The notes under the pieces are model-generated. The model did not search any database. It saw only the letters and a program-made list of their open reading frames with translations, and was not told the DNA's origin. Both the position numbers and the translations under genes were made by a program. DNA of 64,000 bases from Burkholderiales bacterium. GTDB taxonomy: Bacteria; Pseudomonadota; Gammaproteobacteria; Burkholderiales; JAEUOS01. The stretch covers positions 1 through 64,000 of the forward strand of contig JAEUOR010000003.1 of NCBI GenBank assembly GCA_016790635.1, read 5' to 3'. Positions 8,694-19,149 of this stretch are shown here, piece after piece (position 1 is the stretch's first letter; each line of letters opens with the position of its first letter).

Positions 8694-9451
8694 GCGAATT
8701 CGCCATCGAACTCACCGCCCTGAAGAAATCCTTCGGGCGCACCGAGATCATCCGCGGGGTCGACCTCAAGATCCCGCACGGCGAACGCCATGCCATCATC
8801 GGCCCCAACGGCGCCGGCAAGTCGACCCTGTTTCACCTGGTTTCCGGGCGCATCCCCGCGACCAGCGGCGAGATACTGGTCAAGGGAACCCGCATCAACG
8901 GGCTGAAGCCGTTCCAGATCAACCGCCTGGGCCTGTCGCGCAGCTTCCAGATCACCAACATCTTTGCCAACCTCTCGGTCTACGAGAACCTGCGCTGCGC
9001 GGTGCTGTGGAGCCTGGGTTACCGCTACTCGTTCTGGCACCCGGTCAACAAGCTCATCGACGTGCGCGAGCGCGCCGAGCGGGTCCTGGAGGAGATCGGC
9101 ATGCAGCGCCGCCGATCGGTCGCGGCGGGGCTCCTCACCTACGCCGAGCAGCGCGCGCTGGAGATCGGCATCACGATCGCCGGCGGGGCCGATGTGATCA
9201 TGCTCGACGAGCCGACGGCCGGCATGAGCCACTCCGAGACCGACCAGGCCGTGGCCCTGATCCGCAAGGTCAGCGAAGGGCGCACCCTGGTCATGGTCGA
9301 GCACGACATGGGCGTGGTGTTCGGCCTGGCCGACCGCATCTCCGTCCTGGTGTACGGCGAGATCATCGCGACCGACGTGCCGGCCAAGATCCGCGGCAAC
9401 GCCGCCGTCCAGGAAGCCTATCTGGGCACGCCTGCCGAGGCCGGGACATGA
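8690..9451 (+). CDS. livG: ABC transporter ATP-binding protein LivG
   Basis: A 253-residue ATPase. The ATG at 8690 overlaps the livM stop (ATGA); an upstream in-frame ATG inside livM is rejected because it would add a 38-residue tail unlike the family. Motifs in order: Walker A GPNGAGKST, Q-loop around SRSFQITNIF, the LivG-specific insert after VYENLRCAV, a signature replaced by LLTYAEQRALEI (LivG proteins usually carry LxYGxQR here), Walker B VIMLDEPTAGM and the switch His in VEHDMGVV. It energises transport with LivF. The lack of a canonical LSGGQ is normal for this subfamily. The stop overlaps the livF ATG. Confidence 0.94.
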   Translation: MSEFAIELTALKKSFGRTEIIRGVDLKIPHGERHAIIGPNGAGKSTLFHLVSGRIPATSGEILVKGTRINGLKPFQINRLGLSRSFQITNIFANLSVYENLRCAVLWSLGYRYSFWHPVNKLIDVRERAERVLEEIGMQRRRSVAAGLLTYAEQRALEIGITIAGGADVIMLDEPTAGMSHSETDQAVALIRKVSEGRTLVMVEHDMGVVFGLADRISVLVYGEIIATDVPAKIRGNAAVQEAYLGTPAEAGT

Positions 9452-10149
9452 GCGCCATGCTCGAAGTCACGGGCCTCAACGCCTACTATGGCAAGAGCCA
9501 TATCCTGGACGGCGTCGATCTGCGGCTGGGCCAGGGCGAGATCGTGAGCCTGCTCGGCCGCAATGGCGTCGGCCGCTCGACCACCATCAAGGCCATCATG
9601 GGCATGGTCGATGCGCGCGGATCGGTGCGCTTCAAGGGCGAGGAATTGCTGGGGCGCAAGCCGTTTGAAATCGCCCACCGCGGCATCGGCTACGTGCCGG
9701 AGAACCGCGACATCTTCCCGACCCTGACGGTGGAACAAAACCTGATCCTGGGAATGAAGGGCAAGCAGGAAGGCAAGTGGACCTTGGCCGACATGTACAA
9801 GCTCTTCCCGCGTCTGCAGGAACGCCAGCACACCGCGGCCGGCGTGCTGTCCGGCGGCGAGCAGCAGATGCTGACCCTGTGCCGCACCCTGATGGGCGAC
9901 CCGGAACTGATCATGATCGACGAGCCCACCGAGGGCCTGGCGCCCAAGATCGTGGCGCTGGTGGCCGACTACCTGAAGGAACTCAAGAATCGCGGCGTAG
10001 CCGTGCTCTTGGTCGAGCAGAAGCTCTCGATCGCGCTCGACATCTCCAATCGTCTGTATGTCATGGGCCATGGCCACATCGTCTTCGAGGGCACGCCAGC
10101 CGATCTCAAGGCCAACGAGGCGATTCGCAAGGAGTGGCTGGAGGTCTGA
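9448..10149 (+). CDS. livF: ABC transporter ATP-binding protein LivF, with Arg in Walker A
   Basis: A 233-residue ATPase that starts within the livG stop (ATGA overlap). Family motifs are clear: LEVTGLNAYYGKSHIL at the start, signature LSGGEQQM, Walker B LIMIDEPTEGLAP and VLLVEQKL, where Gln replaces the switch His as is usual in LivF. The Walker A loop reads GRNGVGRST, so the phosphate-binding Lys is Arg43. An intact frame and normal flanking motifs argue against decay. Whether Arg still supports hydrolysis is uncertain; LivG retains the normal Lys, so one ATP site may carry the cycle. This is the last gene of the transporter unit, and a 100-base gap with no strong hairpin separates it from the next gene. 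Confidence 0.93.
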   Translation: MSAMLEVTGLNAYYGKSHILDGVDLRLGQGEIVSLLGRNGVGRSTTIKAIMGMVDARGSVRFKGEELLGRKPFEIAHRGIGYVPENRDIFPTLTVEQNLILGMKGKQEGKWTLADMYKLFPRLQERQHTAAGVLSGGEQQMLTLCRTLMGDPELIMIDEPTEGLAPKIVALVADYLKELKNRGVAVLLVEQKLSIALDISNRLYVMGHGHIVFEGTPADLKANEAIRKEWLEV

Positions 10150-10248
10150 GCCGGGCCGCGTGGCTCGCTCTACGCAAGGGCGAATCCGAGTAGCATCCGC
10201 TCTCTCGCGCACCGTAGCATTGCGCGCCGCAACATAAAGGGAATTCGC

Positions 10249-12333
<2,085 letters not shown>

Positions 12334-12363
12334 AGCGATGGCTGGTCGAGCCCCGGAACTGCG

Positions 12364-12369
12364 TAGACT
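12364..12369 (+). promoter_or_regulatory. Candidate -10 element for a leaderless nucleotidyltransferase transcript
   Basis: The hexamer TAGACT (4 of 6 to TATAAT) ends six bases before the nucleotidyltransferase ATG at 12376. No Shine-Dalgarno sequence lies between, so transcription would begin at or next to the start codon. No convincing -35 hexamer was found at 16-18 bases upstream. Confidence 0.35.
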
Positions 12370-12375
12370 CTTGTC

Positions 12376-12888
12376 ATGGGCATTTATGGGTTAATCGGCA
12401 ACCTGGTCGAAGCCAAGGTTGAGTTCGTTCTCGTCGGCGGCCTTGCGGTGACATTGCATGGCTATCGACGCGTTACGCTGGACGTGGATGTCGTACTTGC
12501 CTTGAATGACGAAAACCTATCCCGCTTCATCGATTGCGCGAAAGCCGCTGATCTGCGCCCGGTACTTCCCATTCCCATTGACGCTTTGCGGGACGCCGAA
12601 TTCATTGAACGCGCTTATCGGGAAAAGCATATGCTTGCTTTTGCCTTGCGCGGTCCGGACATGATGGCGACCGTGATCGACGTTCTGGTTCGCCCTGTCG
12701 TACCGTATGAGGTGTTGCAAAAGAACGCGATTTCGAAAATCATCGGAGTTCACAGGATGCAGGTGGCATCGATCGATGATCTGATCGTGATGAAGACTGG
12801 TACCGGGCGTAGCAAGGACATGATTGATATCGAAGAGCTGATCAAGATCAAGGCCTCTCTCGGAGGGAACGATGGCCAAGCCGACTGA
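12376..12888 (+). CDS. Nucleotidyltransferase-fold protein, AbiEii-like; possible toxin component
   Basis: A 170-residue protein of the minimal nucleotidyltransferase superfamily. The N-terminal signature is LVGGLAVTLHGYRR followed by TLDVDVVL, giving the GG motif at 21-22 and the metal-binding DxD at Asp36 and Asp38. The C-terminal hallmark of this subgroup, DLIVMKTGTGRSKDMIDIEEL, spans about residues 136-156 in pieces. Related proteins occur as toxins of type IV-like systems (AbiEii) or as uncharacterised partners of small genes. The reading frame overlaps the next small gene by 17 bases. Base composition is clearly more AT-rich than the flanking beta-oxidation genes, which suggests acquisition by transfer. 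No HEPN partner is present. A housekeeping nucleotidyltransferase function cannot be excluded. Confidence 0.78.
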   Translation: MGIYGLIGNLVEAKVEFVLVGGLAVTLHGYRRVTLDVDVVLALNDENLSRFIDCAKAADLRPVLPIPIDALRDAEFIERAYREKHMLAFALRGPDMMATVIDVLVRPVVPYEVLQKNAISKIIGVHRMQVASIDDLIVMKTGTGRSKDMIDIEELIKIKASLGGNDGQAD

Positions 12889-13045
12889 GCCGTCGCCAGA
12901 AGACTTCAAGCGGCTGTTGGAAGAGATTGAGGAGGGTCGCGCATTCATTCTGCGCGCTTATCGTGACAATCCAGAACTTCTTAAAGTGGCTGATTCGGAA
13001 GTCCGGCGCCTTTTTGATTCAAATGCCGGATCCGACGCTTCCTGA
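12872..13045 (+). CDS. 57-residue acidic protein overlapping the nucleotidyltransferase; candidate antitoxin
   Basis: A short gene starting at an ATG with GGAGG ten bases upstream, inside the end of the nucleotidyltransferase gene, and ending at TGA 13043-13045. The product is 57 residues, mostly helical in pattern (EDFKRLLEEIEEGRAFILRAY, then DSEVRRLF) and acidic at its N-terminal half. I do not recognise a family. The strong ribosome site plus the 17-base overlap argue that it is translated and coupled to the upstream gene. In toxin-antitoxin modules small partners of nucleotidyltransferases are common, so an antitoxin role is a reasonable hypothesis only. Confidence 0.6.
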   Translation: MAKPTEPSPEDFKRLLEEIEEGRAFILRAYRDNPELLKVADSEVRRLFDSNAGSDAS

Positions 13046-13155
13046 TCCAATGTGCTCACTGAAATATGCACCGCGTGGGACCCGGAGATTGCAATGACCA
13101 TAGCTCACACAAGCGTACTGAAGGCGCATCGAGGCTTACTCGGTCTTGCCCGCTC

Positions 13156-14739
13156 ATGAGTGTCATCCACCCAACTCGCCAGTCTATCTTCAGTTTGTTG
13201 GCGACATTGGTGTTTGCGTTTTTTTCGCAACAAGCTTGGTCTTGCAAACCACCTCCCGGATCACGCCCGCCGTCGCTGGAAGAAAAGTTTGTCTCGGCAG
13301 AGGTGGTCGGAGTTGGAGTCGCATCAGGCTTTCATCCAAATGATCCCGTTGGGGCATCAGCCCATATGGGAGGTTCAAAAGTAGTTGCGATCGAACGCTA
13401 CCTGAAAAGTAGCGGGCCGGAGCGAGTTGCAATTTCCGGATTCGGAGGCGGTAACCTCTGTCTGACGGATGTGTTGTTTAGCTCCCGGTTTATTTTTTTC
13501 GGTCGATGGGAGCGCGAAACGGGGCGAATTCAACTGGTCTATGGCTATCCCCATGACGCGATCCGGTCAATTGATAATCTGTCGGCACTTCTCAAAATCG
13601 CGGACAAAGTTGGATCGCAAGACTCCAGGTCGATGAATTCGGAGAAACCACTTTCGACGACTCCGCAACAAGAACCCTTTTGGTTGCGTCCCGAGCTCGT
13701 TCCTTCGATCGTTACTGCAGCGGGGCAAGATTACTCGGGAGAAGTCGCAAGCCTTGTAGCACGTGGAGTTGACGTGAACGAGAAGGACAGGCTTGGTCGC
13801 ACCGCCCTAATGATGGCGGCATTTCACGGAGGGGAACGCACGATTAAGCTGCTCTTGGGCGCCGGAGCAAGTGTTCAGGACAGGGATGGAAATGGGGCGA
13901 CCGCCCTGCATTATGGCGCGCGGTCAGAGAATACGGTCGAACTTCTTGTTGGAGCCGGCGCCGATGTTAGGGCACGCGATCTGCTCGGTCAGACTCCATT
14001 GCACTGGTCCGTCATGTTGCCGATTCCATACGTCTATTCCAGTGGAATGTCCAGGCAAGACGTAGAGGCAGCGATCGAATCAAAATTTGAGGAACGAGCG
14101 CGCGTGGTTGAAGCACTCGTGAGAAAGGGCGCCGAGATTGGATCTCATTGTAAGAGTGGCATGACACCTCTCCACCTGGCCCGCAATCGGACTATTGCCA
14201 GCGCTCTGCTTAAGGCAGGAGCAGATGTTCGATTGAGGAACGAACACGGCTTTACGCCTTTGATGTCGATAGTCAATCAATCTCCTCAAACATTTCAGCT
14301 CCTATTGGCTTCTGGTTCAGATTTGCTGGTGAGGACGAACCGTGCCGAAACCATCTTGCATCTGCTCGCAGGGGCAGAAAGGCCGCAGATTGATTATCTT
14401 GCCAGGGCCATTCAAAGCGGAATCTCGATTGACGCTCAGGAAGTAGATGGAGATACCGCCTTACATCGCGCCGTCAAGTCGATTCGCCGTTGGGGCTGCG
14501 ATTCGCATGCAGTCAGTTATCTTCTGTCCAAAGGAGCGAATCCTCTATTACGAAACATTGCTGGCAAAACACCCATTGGAAATCTTCTGGAGACTATTCG
14601 AGGGAGTCCAGAGAGTCGGAATAAATGTATTGAATCCTTTCGTAGCATCGGGATTGACGAAAACCACATTGCGGCAAGGGATCCGCCGTCACCGAATTTG
14701 GAAATGTTCCCGTTGGATGCTTTGGCAATGCCACGATGA
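13156..14739 (+). CDS. Exported ankyrin-repeat protein
   Basis: A 527-residue protein. The chosen ATG (13156) places a signal peptide at the N-terminus (SIFSLLATLVFAFF, cleavage near AWSC); an in-frame ATG 90 bases upstream would put a hydrophilic tail before it. A possible lipidation Cys lies in AWSCKPP, but the surrounding residues are not a good lipobox. Residues about 20-180 are an unrecognised region. From about 190 to 500 there are at least seven ankyrin units, visible as GRTALMMAAFHGG, GATALHYGAR, GQTPLHWSV, GMTPLHLARN, GFTPLMS and GDTALHRAV with GADVRARD-type turns. Ankyrin arrays bind other proteins; the location would be periplasmic or extracellular. Its low-GC codon use matches the adjacent nucleotidyltransferase pair. 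Function unknown. Confidence 0.85.
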   Translation: MSVIHPTRQSIFSLLATLVFAFFSQQAWSCKPPPGSRPPSLEEKFVSAEVVGVGVASGFHPNDPVGASAHMGGSKVVAIERYLKSSGPERVAISGFGGGNLCLTDVLFSSRFIFFGRWERETGRIQLVYGYPHDAIRSIDNLSALLKIADKVGSQDSRSMNSEKPLSTTPQQEPFWLRPELVPSIVTAAGQDYSGEVASLVARGVDVNEKDRLGRTALMMAAFHGGERTIKLLLGAGASVQDRDGNGATALHYGARSENTVELLVGAGADVRARDLLGQTPLHWSVMLPIPYVYSSGMSRQDVEAAIESKFEERARVVEALVRKGAEIGSHCKSGMTPLHLARNRTIASALLKAGADVRLRNEHGFTPLMSIVNQSPQTFQLLLASGSDLLVRTNRAETILHLLAGAERPQIDYLARAIQSGISIDAQEVDGDTALHRAVKSIRRWGCDSHAVSYLLSKGANPLLRNIAGKTPIGNLLETIRGSPESRNKCIESFRSIGIDENHIAARDPPSPNLEMFPLDALAMPR

Positions 14740-14778
14740 TTTGTATTGTGTGAACGATTTCATTCGCGCCAAATTGTT

Positions 14779-14806
14779 TTGATCGGAGTTTGAGTTTTCG
14801 TAATTT
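14779..14806 (+). promoter_or_regulatory. Candidate promoter for the thiolase gene
   Basis: TTGATC (-35, 4 of 6) and TAATTT (-10, 3 of 6) are separated by 16 bases in an AT-rich stretch just after the ankyrin gene. The thiolase and following genes would need a promoter here, because the preceding DNA looks like an insertion into the original operon. The match is modest. Confidence 0.3.
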
Positions 14807-14847
14807 GTTGTCTGCATCGTTTTTTCAAAGCAAAAGGAGAGAGAGTC

Positions 14848-16026
14848 ATGATCGACGCCGTCGTTGTATCCACCGCCCGCACCGGACTAGCCAAGTCCTG
14901 GAAAGGCGCTCTCAACATGACCCATGGCGCGACCATGGGTGGCGCGGTCGTCAAGGCCGCCATCGAGCGCGCCAAGATCGATTCCGCCGAAGTCGAGGAC
15001 GTGCTGATGGGTTGCGCCAACCCCGAGGGAGCGACCGGCGGCAACATCGCGCGCCAGATCGCGCTCATGGCCGGCTGTCCCGTGACAGTCTCCGGCGCCA
15101 CGGTCAATCGATTCTGTTCCTCAGGTCTTCAGACCATCGCCATGGCCTCGCAGCGCATCATCGCCGGCGAGGCCGACATCTACGTCGCCGGCGGGGTCGA
15201 ATCGATCTCGTGCGTGCAAAACGAGATGAACAAGCACATGTCCCGCGATCCCGCGCTGGTGGCCAAGAAGCCGGAGATCTACTGGAACATGCTGCAGACT
15301 GCCGAGATGGTGTCCAAGCGCTACAACATCAGCCGCGAGGTGCAGGACCGCTATGGCGTGGCGAGCGTGCAGCGCGCCGCGGCCGCGCGTGCGGCCGGCA
15401 AGACCCGCGACGAGATCATCCCGATCAAGGTGTCGATGAAGGTCGTCGACAAGCAGACCGGCGTGGAGACGACCAAGGAAGTCGTGCACGAGAAGGACGA
15501 GGGCATCCGCGAGGACACGACCTACGAAGGCGTCTCGCAGATCAAGCCCGCCATCGAGGGCGGGGTGATCGCGGCGGGCAATGCCAGCCAGTTCTCCGAT
15601 GGCGCGTCTGCCGCGGTGGTCATGAACGCCAAGGTGGCCGAGCAGCGCGGCTTGAAGCCGCTGGGCATTTACCGCGGCTTCGCGGTCGCCGGCTGCGAAC
15701 CCGACGAGATGGGCATCGGCCCGGTGTTCGCGATCCCCAAGCTGCTCAAGAAGACCGGGCTGTCGATCAATGACATCGGCCTGTGGGAGTTGAACGAGGC
15801 CTTTGCGGTGCAGGTCATCTACTGCCGCGACAAGCTGGGCATCCCGGACGAGCGCCTGAACGTCAACGGCGGCTCGATCGCCGTGGGTCACCCCTACGGC
15901 GTGACCGGTGCGCGCCTGGTCGGCCATGCGCTGATCGAGGGCAAGCGCCGCGGCGTCAAGTACGTCGTCATCACCATGTGCGTCGGCGGCGGCATGGGCG
16001 CGGCGGGCCTCTTCGAGGTCGCCTGA
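14848..16026 (+). CDS. Acetyl-CoA C-acyltransferase (thiolase)
   Basis: A 392-residue thiolase with a strong ribosome site, AAAGGAGAGAGAG, before the ATG. The nucleophile is Cys90 ([14 protein letters not shown]). The C-terminal half carries NEAFAVQ, the catalytic His in [11 protein letters not shown] and the second Cys in [13 protein letters not shown]. It cleaves 3-oxoacyl-CoA with CoA to give acetyl-CoA and a shortened acyl-CoA, the last step of beta-oxidation, in the cytoplasm. Length and motifs fit the FadA/PcaF group; the active-site neighbour GHPYGVTG instead of GHPxGASG is a small variation. It is functionally paired with the bifunctional enzyme at 10249. Confidence 0.94.
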   Translation: MIDAVVVSTARTGLAKSWKGALNMTHGATMGGAVVKAAIERAKIDSAEVEDVLMGCANPEGATGGNIARQIALMAGCPVTVSGATVNRFCSSGLQTIAMASQRIIAGEADIYVAGGVESISCVQNEMNKHMSRDPALVAKKPEIYWNMLQTAEMVSKRYNISREVQDRYGVASVQRAAAARAAGKTRDEIIPIKVSMKVVDKQTGVETTKEVVHEKDEGIREDTTYEGVSQIKPAIEGGVIAAGNASQFSDGASAAVVMNAKVAEQRGLKPLGIYRGFAVAGCEPDEMGIGPVFAIPKLLKKTGLSINDIGLWELNEAFAVQVIYCRDKLGIPDERLNVNGGSIAVGHPYGVTGARLVGHALIEGKRRGVKYVVITMCVGGGMGAAGLFEVA

Positions 16027-16081
16027 CCCCAACAGCTTGCGTCCCGCGTTCCGCAACGCGGGACGCGGGTGGTTCCCCGCC

Positions 16082-17893
16082 ATGCAATCCAAGCTGGTTT
16101 CACGCCGCGACCTGGCGTTTGTCCTCTACGAACTCCTGGAAGTCGAGGGACTGACCGCGCGCTCGCGCTACGCCGACCATTCGCGCGAGACCTTCGACGC
16201 CGCGCTCGACCTGGCCGAGAAGGTCGCGCTCGAGCACTTCGCGCCGCACAACCGCAAGAGCGACGAGGAGGAACCGACCTTCGACGGCGAGCGCGTTGCC
16301 ATCATCCCGGAGGTCGGTGCCGCGCTCAAGGCCTTCATCGATGCCGGGCTGATGGCCTCCGAGCACGATTACGAATACGGCGGCATGCAGTTGCCGCTGA
16401 CGGTGGCCAAGGCCTGCTTCGCATTTTTCAAGGCGGCCAATGTCGGCACGTCCAGCTATCCGTTCCTGACCATCGGCAACGCCAACCTGCTGCTGGCCAA
16501 CGGCACGCCCGCACAGATCGAGACCTATGTGCGCCCGCAACTGGCCGGGCGCTGGTTCGGCACCATGTGCCTGTCCGAGCCGCAGGCGGGCTCGTCGCTC
16601 TCCGACATCCGCACCCGCGCCGAGCCGCAGGCCGACGGCAGCTATCGCTTGTTCGGCAACAAGATGTGGATCTCGGCCGGCGAGCACGAACTGGCCGAGA
16701 ACATCGTGCACCTGGTGCTGGCGCGCATTCCCGGCAGCCCGCCCGGGGTGAAGGGCATTTCGCTTTTCATCGTTCCCAAGTTCGTGGTCGGGGACGACGG
16801 TTCGATCGGCGAGCGCAACGACGTCGTGCTGGCGGGCCTCAACCACAAGATGGGCTATCGCGGCACGACCAACACCCTTCTCAACTTCGGCGAGGGGCGC
16901 CATCGTCCGGGCGGCGCCCCCGGCGCGGTCGGGCATCTGGTGGGCGAACCCAACCGCGGCCTGGCGTGCATGTTCCACATGATGAACGAGGCACGCATCG
17001 GCGTGGGCCTGGGCGCGACCATGCTGGGTTACACCGGCTACCTGCATTCTCTGGACTACGCGCGCAACCGGCCGCAGGGGCGGCACCCGGCGGCCAAGGA
17101 CCCGCAGGCCCCGCAGGTGGCCATCATCGAACACGCCGATGTCAAGCGCATGCTGCTGGCGCAAAAAGCCTATGTCGAGGGCGCGCTGGCCCTGAACCTG
17201 TATTGCGCGCGCCTGGTCGACGAGCAAAAGACCGCGACCGAGGAGCGCGCGCGCCACGAGGCGGGCCTGCTCCTGGATCTCCTGACGCCGATCGCCAAGT
17301 CCTGGCCCTCGCAGTGGTGCCTGGAGGCCAATAGCCTGGCGATCCAGATCCACGGCGGCTACGGGTACACGCGCGACTATCCCGTAGAGCAGTTCTACCG
17401 CGACAATCGCTTGAACCCGATCCACGAAGGCACGCACGGCATCCAGGGCCTGGACCTCCTGGGACGCAAGGTGGTGCAGGGCGGCGGCGCGGCATTGCAA
17501 CTGCTGGGTCGCGAGATCGAGCGCGCGTGCAAGGAAGCCCAGGGCGGGCGCGAGACCGTGCGCATGGCCGGAGCCTTGGGCGAGGCCGCGGCGCGCATCG
17601 CGCTCACGACCGGGAAGCTGCACGCGGCCGGCGACCTGGACCGCACGCTGGCCAACGCGTCGTTGTATCTGGAGGCATTCGGACATGTGGTCCTGGCCTG
17701 GATCTGGTTGAAGCAGGCGACGCTTGCCGCGCGCCGTCTCGCCGATGGCACGTCGGAAACCGCCTTCTATCGCGGCAAGATCAAGGCGGCAGAGTGGTTT
17801 TTCCACTGGGAACTGCCCAAGACCACGCAGTGGTGCGAGCTCCTGTCCTCGCTCGACGCCACCACGCTGACCATGCAGGACGACTGGTTCTAG
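16082..17893 (+). CDS. Acyl-CoA dehydrogenase with C-terminal extension (DmdC-like group)
   Basis: A 603-residue flavoprotein, far longer than the roughly 380 residues of ordinary acyl-CoA dehydrogenases. The length and the layout, an N-terminal helical extension plus a C-terminal helical domain after the core, fit the 3-methylmercaptopropionyl-CoA dehydrogenase-like group. Core motifs are MCLSEPQAGSSLSDIRTRA (flavin/substrate contact), KMWISAGEH, and near the end of the core YRDNRLNPIHEGTHGIQ, with the probable catalytic base Glu449. It would oxidise acyl-CoA to trans-2-enoyl-CoA, feeding electrons to an electron-transfer flavoprotein not seen in this window. Dimethylsulfoniopropionate use is not implied: many such proteins act on other acyl-CoAs. 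An ATG 45 bases upstream was rejected because 16082 aligns better with family N-termini. Confidence 0.9.
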   Translation: MQSKLVSRRDLAFVLYELLEVEGLTARSRYADHSRETFDAALDLAEKVALEHFAPHNRKSDEEEPTFDGERVAIIPEVGAALKAFIDAGLMASEHDYEYGGMQLPLTVAKACFAFFKAANVGTSSYPFLTIGNANLLLANGTPAQIETYVRPQLAGRWFGTMCLSEPQAGSSLSDIRTRAEPQADGSYRLFGNKMWISAGEHELAENIVHLVLARIPGSPPGVKGISLFIVPKFVVGDDGSIGERNDVVLAGLNHKMGYRGTTNTLLNFGEGRHRPGGAPGAVGHLVGEPNRGLACMFHMMNEARIGVGLGATMLGYTGYLHSLDYARNRPQGRHPAAKDPQAPQVAIIEHADVKRMLLAQKAYVEGALALNLYCARLVDEQKTATEERARHEAGLLLDLLTPIAKSWPSQWCLEANSLAIQIHGGYGYTRDYPVEQFYRDNRLNPIHEGTHGIQGLDLLGRKVVQGGGAALQLLGREIERACKEAQGGRETVRMAGALGEAAARIALTTGKLHAAGDLDRTLANASLYLEAFGHVVLAWIWLKQATLAARRLADGTSETAFYRGKIKAAEWFFHWELPKTTQWCELLSSLDATTLTMQDDWF

Positions 17894-17904
17894 GAGAGGG
17901 TGCA

Positions 17905-18681
17905 ATGAGCGTCAAGAAGCTGATGGACTTGAGCGGGCGTGTGGCGATCGTCACCGGCGCCTCGCGCGGCCTGGGGTTGCAGGTCGCCGAGGCGCTGGGC
18001 GAGATGGGCGCGGCGCTCGCGATCACCGCGCGCAAGGCGGGCGAGCTCGAGGAGGCGCGCAAGCATCTCGCCGGGCTGGGCCATGACGTGCTGGCGCTGC
18101 CCGCCGACCACGGCAAGCCCGAGACTGCCGCCCAGGTGACCGATGCGGTCATGCAAAAGCACGGCAAGATCGACATCCTGATCAACAACGCCGGTGCGAC
18201 CTGGGGCGCCAACGCCGAGGACCATCCGCTGGAGGCGTGGCAAAAGCTGGTCAATGTCAACCTGACCGGCAACTTCCTGCTCTGCCAGGCGGTGGCGCGC
18301 GCCTCGATGATTCCGCGCAAGTACGGGCGCATCGTCAACATGGCGTCCGTCGCGGGCCTGGGGGCCAACCCGCCGCAGATGGAAGGAACGCTTGCCTACA
18401 ACACGACCAAGGGCGGGCTGGTCAACTTCACGCGCGCGCTGGCCGCCGAGTGGGGCAAGTACAACATCACCGTCAATGCGATCTGCCCGGGATTCTTCCC
18501 GTCCAAGATGGCGCGCGCGACCATCGAGGCGCATGGCGACTTTTTCATCCAGATGACGCCGCTCAGGAAACTGGGCGGCGACGAGGACTTGAAGGGCGCG
18601 GCCGTGCTGTTCGCCTCGGACGCCGGCGGGCACATCAGCGGCCAGTGCCTGGCCATTGACGGCGGGGCGATCGTCGTCTAG
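17905..18681 (+). CDS. Short-chain dehydrogenase/reductase (SDR)
   Basis: A 258-residue classical SDR with TAGGAGAGGG just before the ATG, itself overlapping the end region of the previous gene. Visible motifs: cofactor-binding TGASRGLG at about residues 17-24, NNAG at about 94-97, the catalytic Ser in MASVAG, YxxxK as YNTTKGG, and PGFFPSKM. It would oxidise or reduce a secondary alcohol/ketone with NAD(P). The gene sits in the acyl-CoA block between the dehydrogenase and a thioesterase, so a hydroxyacyl substrate is plausible; gluconate dehydrogenase-like enzymes have similar sequences and cannot be excluded. Confidence 0.9.
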   Translation: MSVKKLMDLSGRVAIVTGASRGLGLQVAEALGEMGAALAITARKAGELEEARKHLAGLGHDVLALPADHGKPETAAQVTDAVMQKHGKIDILINNAGATWGANAEDHPLEAWQKLVNVNLTGNFLLCQAVARASMIPRKYGRIVNMASVAGLGANPPQMEGTLAYNTTKGGLVNFTRALAAEWGKYNITVNAICPGFFPSKMARATIEAHGDFFIQMTPLRKLGGDEDLKGAAVLFASDAGGHISGQCLAIDGGAIVV

Positions 18682-19149
18682 ATGATGACCGAAGCGACCG
18701 ACCCTGCCGGCGACGCCCCGGCCGCGCGCGACCCGCTGGCGCTGCGCCACGTTCCCTTTCTCACCCATCTCGGCGTCAAGATCGAAACCATGGCGCCGGG
18801 CGATGCAACCGTGTCGTTTGACCCGCGCCCGGAGCACTTCAACTCCTGGGGCGGGGTGCACGGCGGGGTCATCATGACCCTGCTCGACGTGTGCATGGCG
18901 GTGGCGGGGCGCTCGCACGACCCCGCGCACCTGTCCGGGGTCACCGTCGACATGTCGACAAGTTTCATCTCCCCGGGCCGCGGCCGGCAGTTGGCGCGCG
19001 GGCGCGTCGTCGCCAGATCCGCCACCCTGTGGCGCTGCGAGGGCGAGGTGCGCAATGCCGACGACGACGCCCTGGTCGCGCGCGCCATGGGTACTTTCAA
19101 GTTCAAGAACCTCGCCAACACTTCCAAACGACCCGTGGGGGATGCATGA
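18682..19149 (+). CDS. PaaI-type hotdog thioesterase
   Basis: A 155-residue hotdog-fold protein that begins immediately after the SDR stop (ATGATG, either ATG possible). The helix signature HFNSWGGVHGGVIMTLLDVCMA near residues 53-73 contains the HGG motif with an Asp in the position used for catalysis by PaaI-like thioesterases. It would hydrolyse aryl- or acyl-CoA thioesters to release CoA, perhaps rescuing CoA from dead-end intermediates of the neighbouring pathway. The C-terminus overlaps the next gene by four bases (ATGA). Confidence 0.88.
   Translation: MMTEATDPAGDAPAARDPLALRHVPFLTHLGVKIETMAPGDATVSFDPRPEHFNSWGGVHGGVIMTLLDVCMAVAGRSHDPAHLSGVTVDMSTSFISPGRGRQLARGRVVARSATLWRCEGEVRNADDDALVARAMGTFKFKNLANTSKRPVGDA

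Noticed and set aside
12364..14820. Prophage or integron hypothesis for the low-GC island
   Set aside because: No integrase, tRNA target, att repeats, phage genes or gene-cassette sites were seen.
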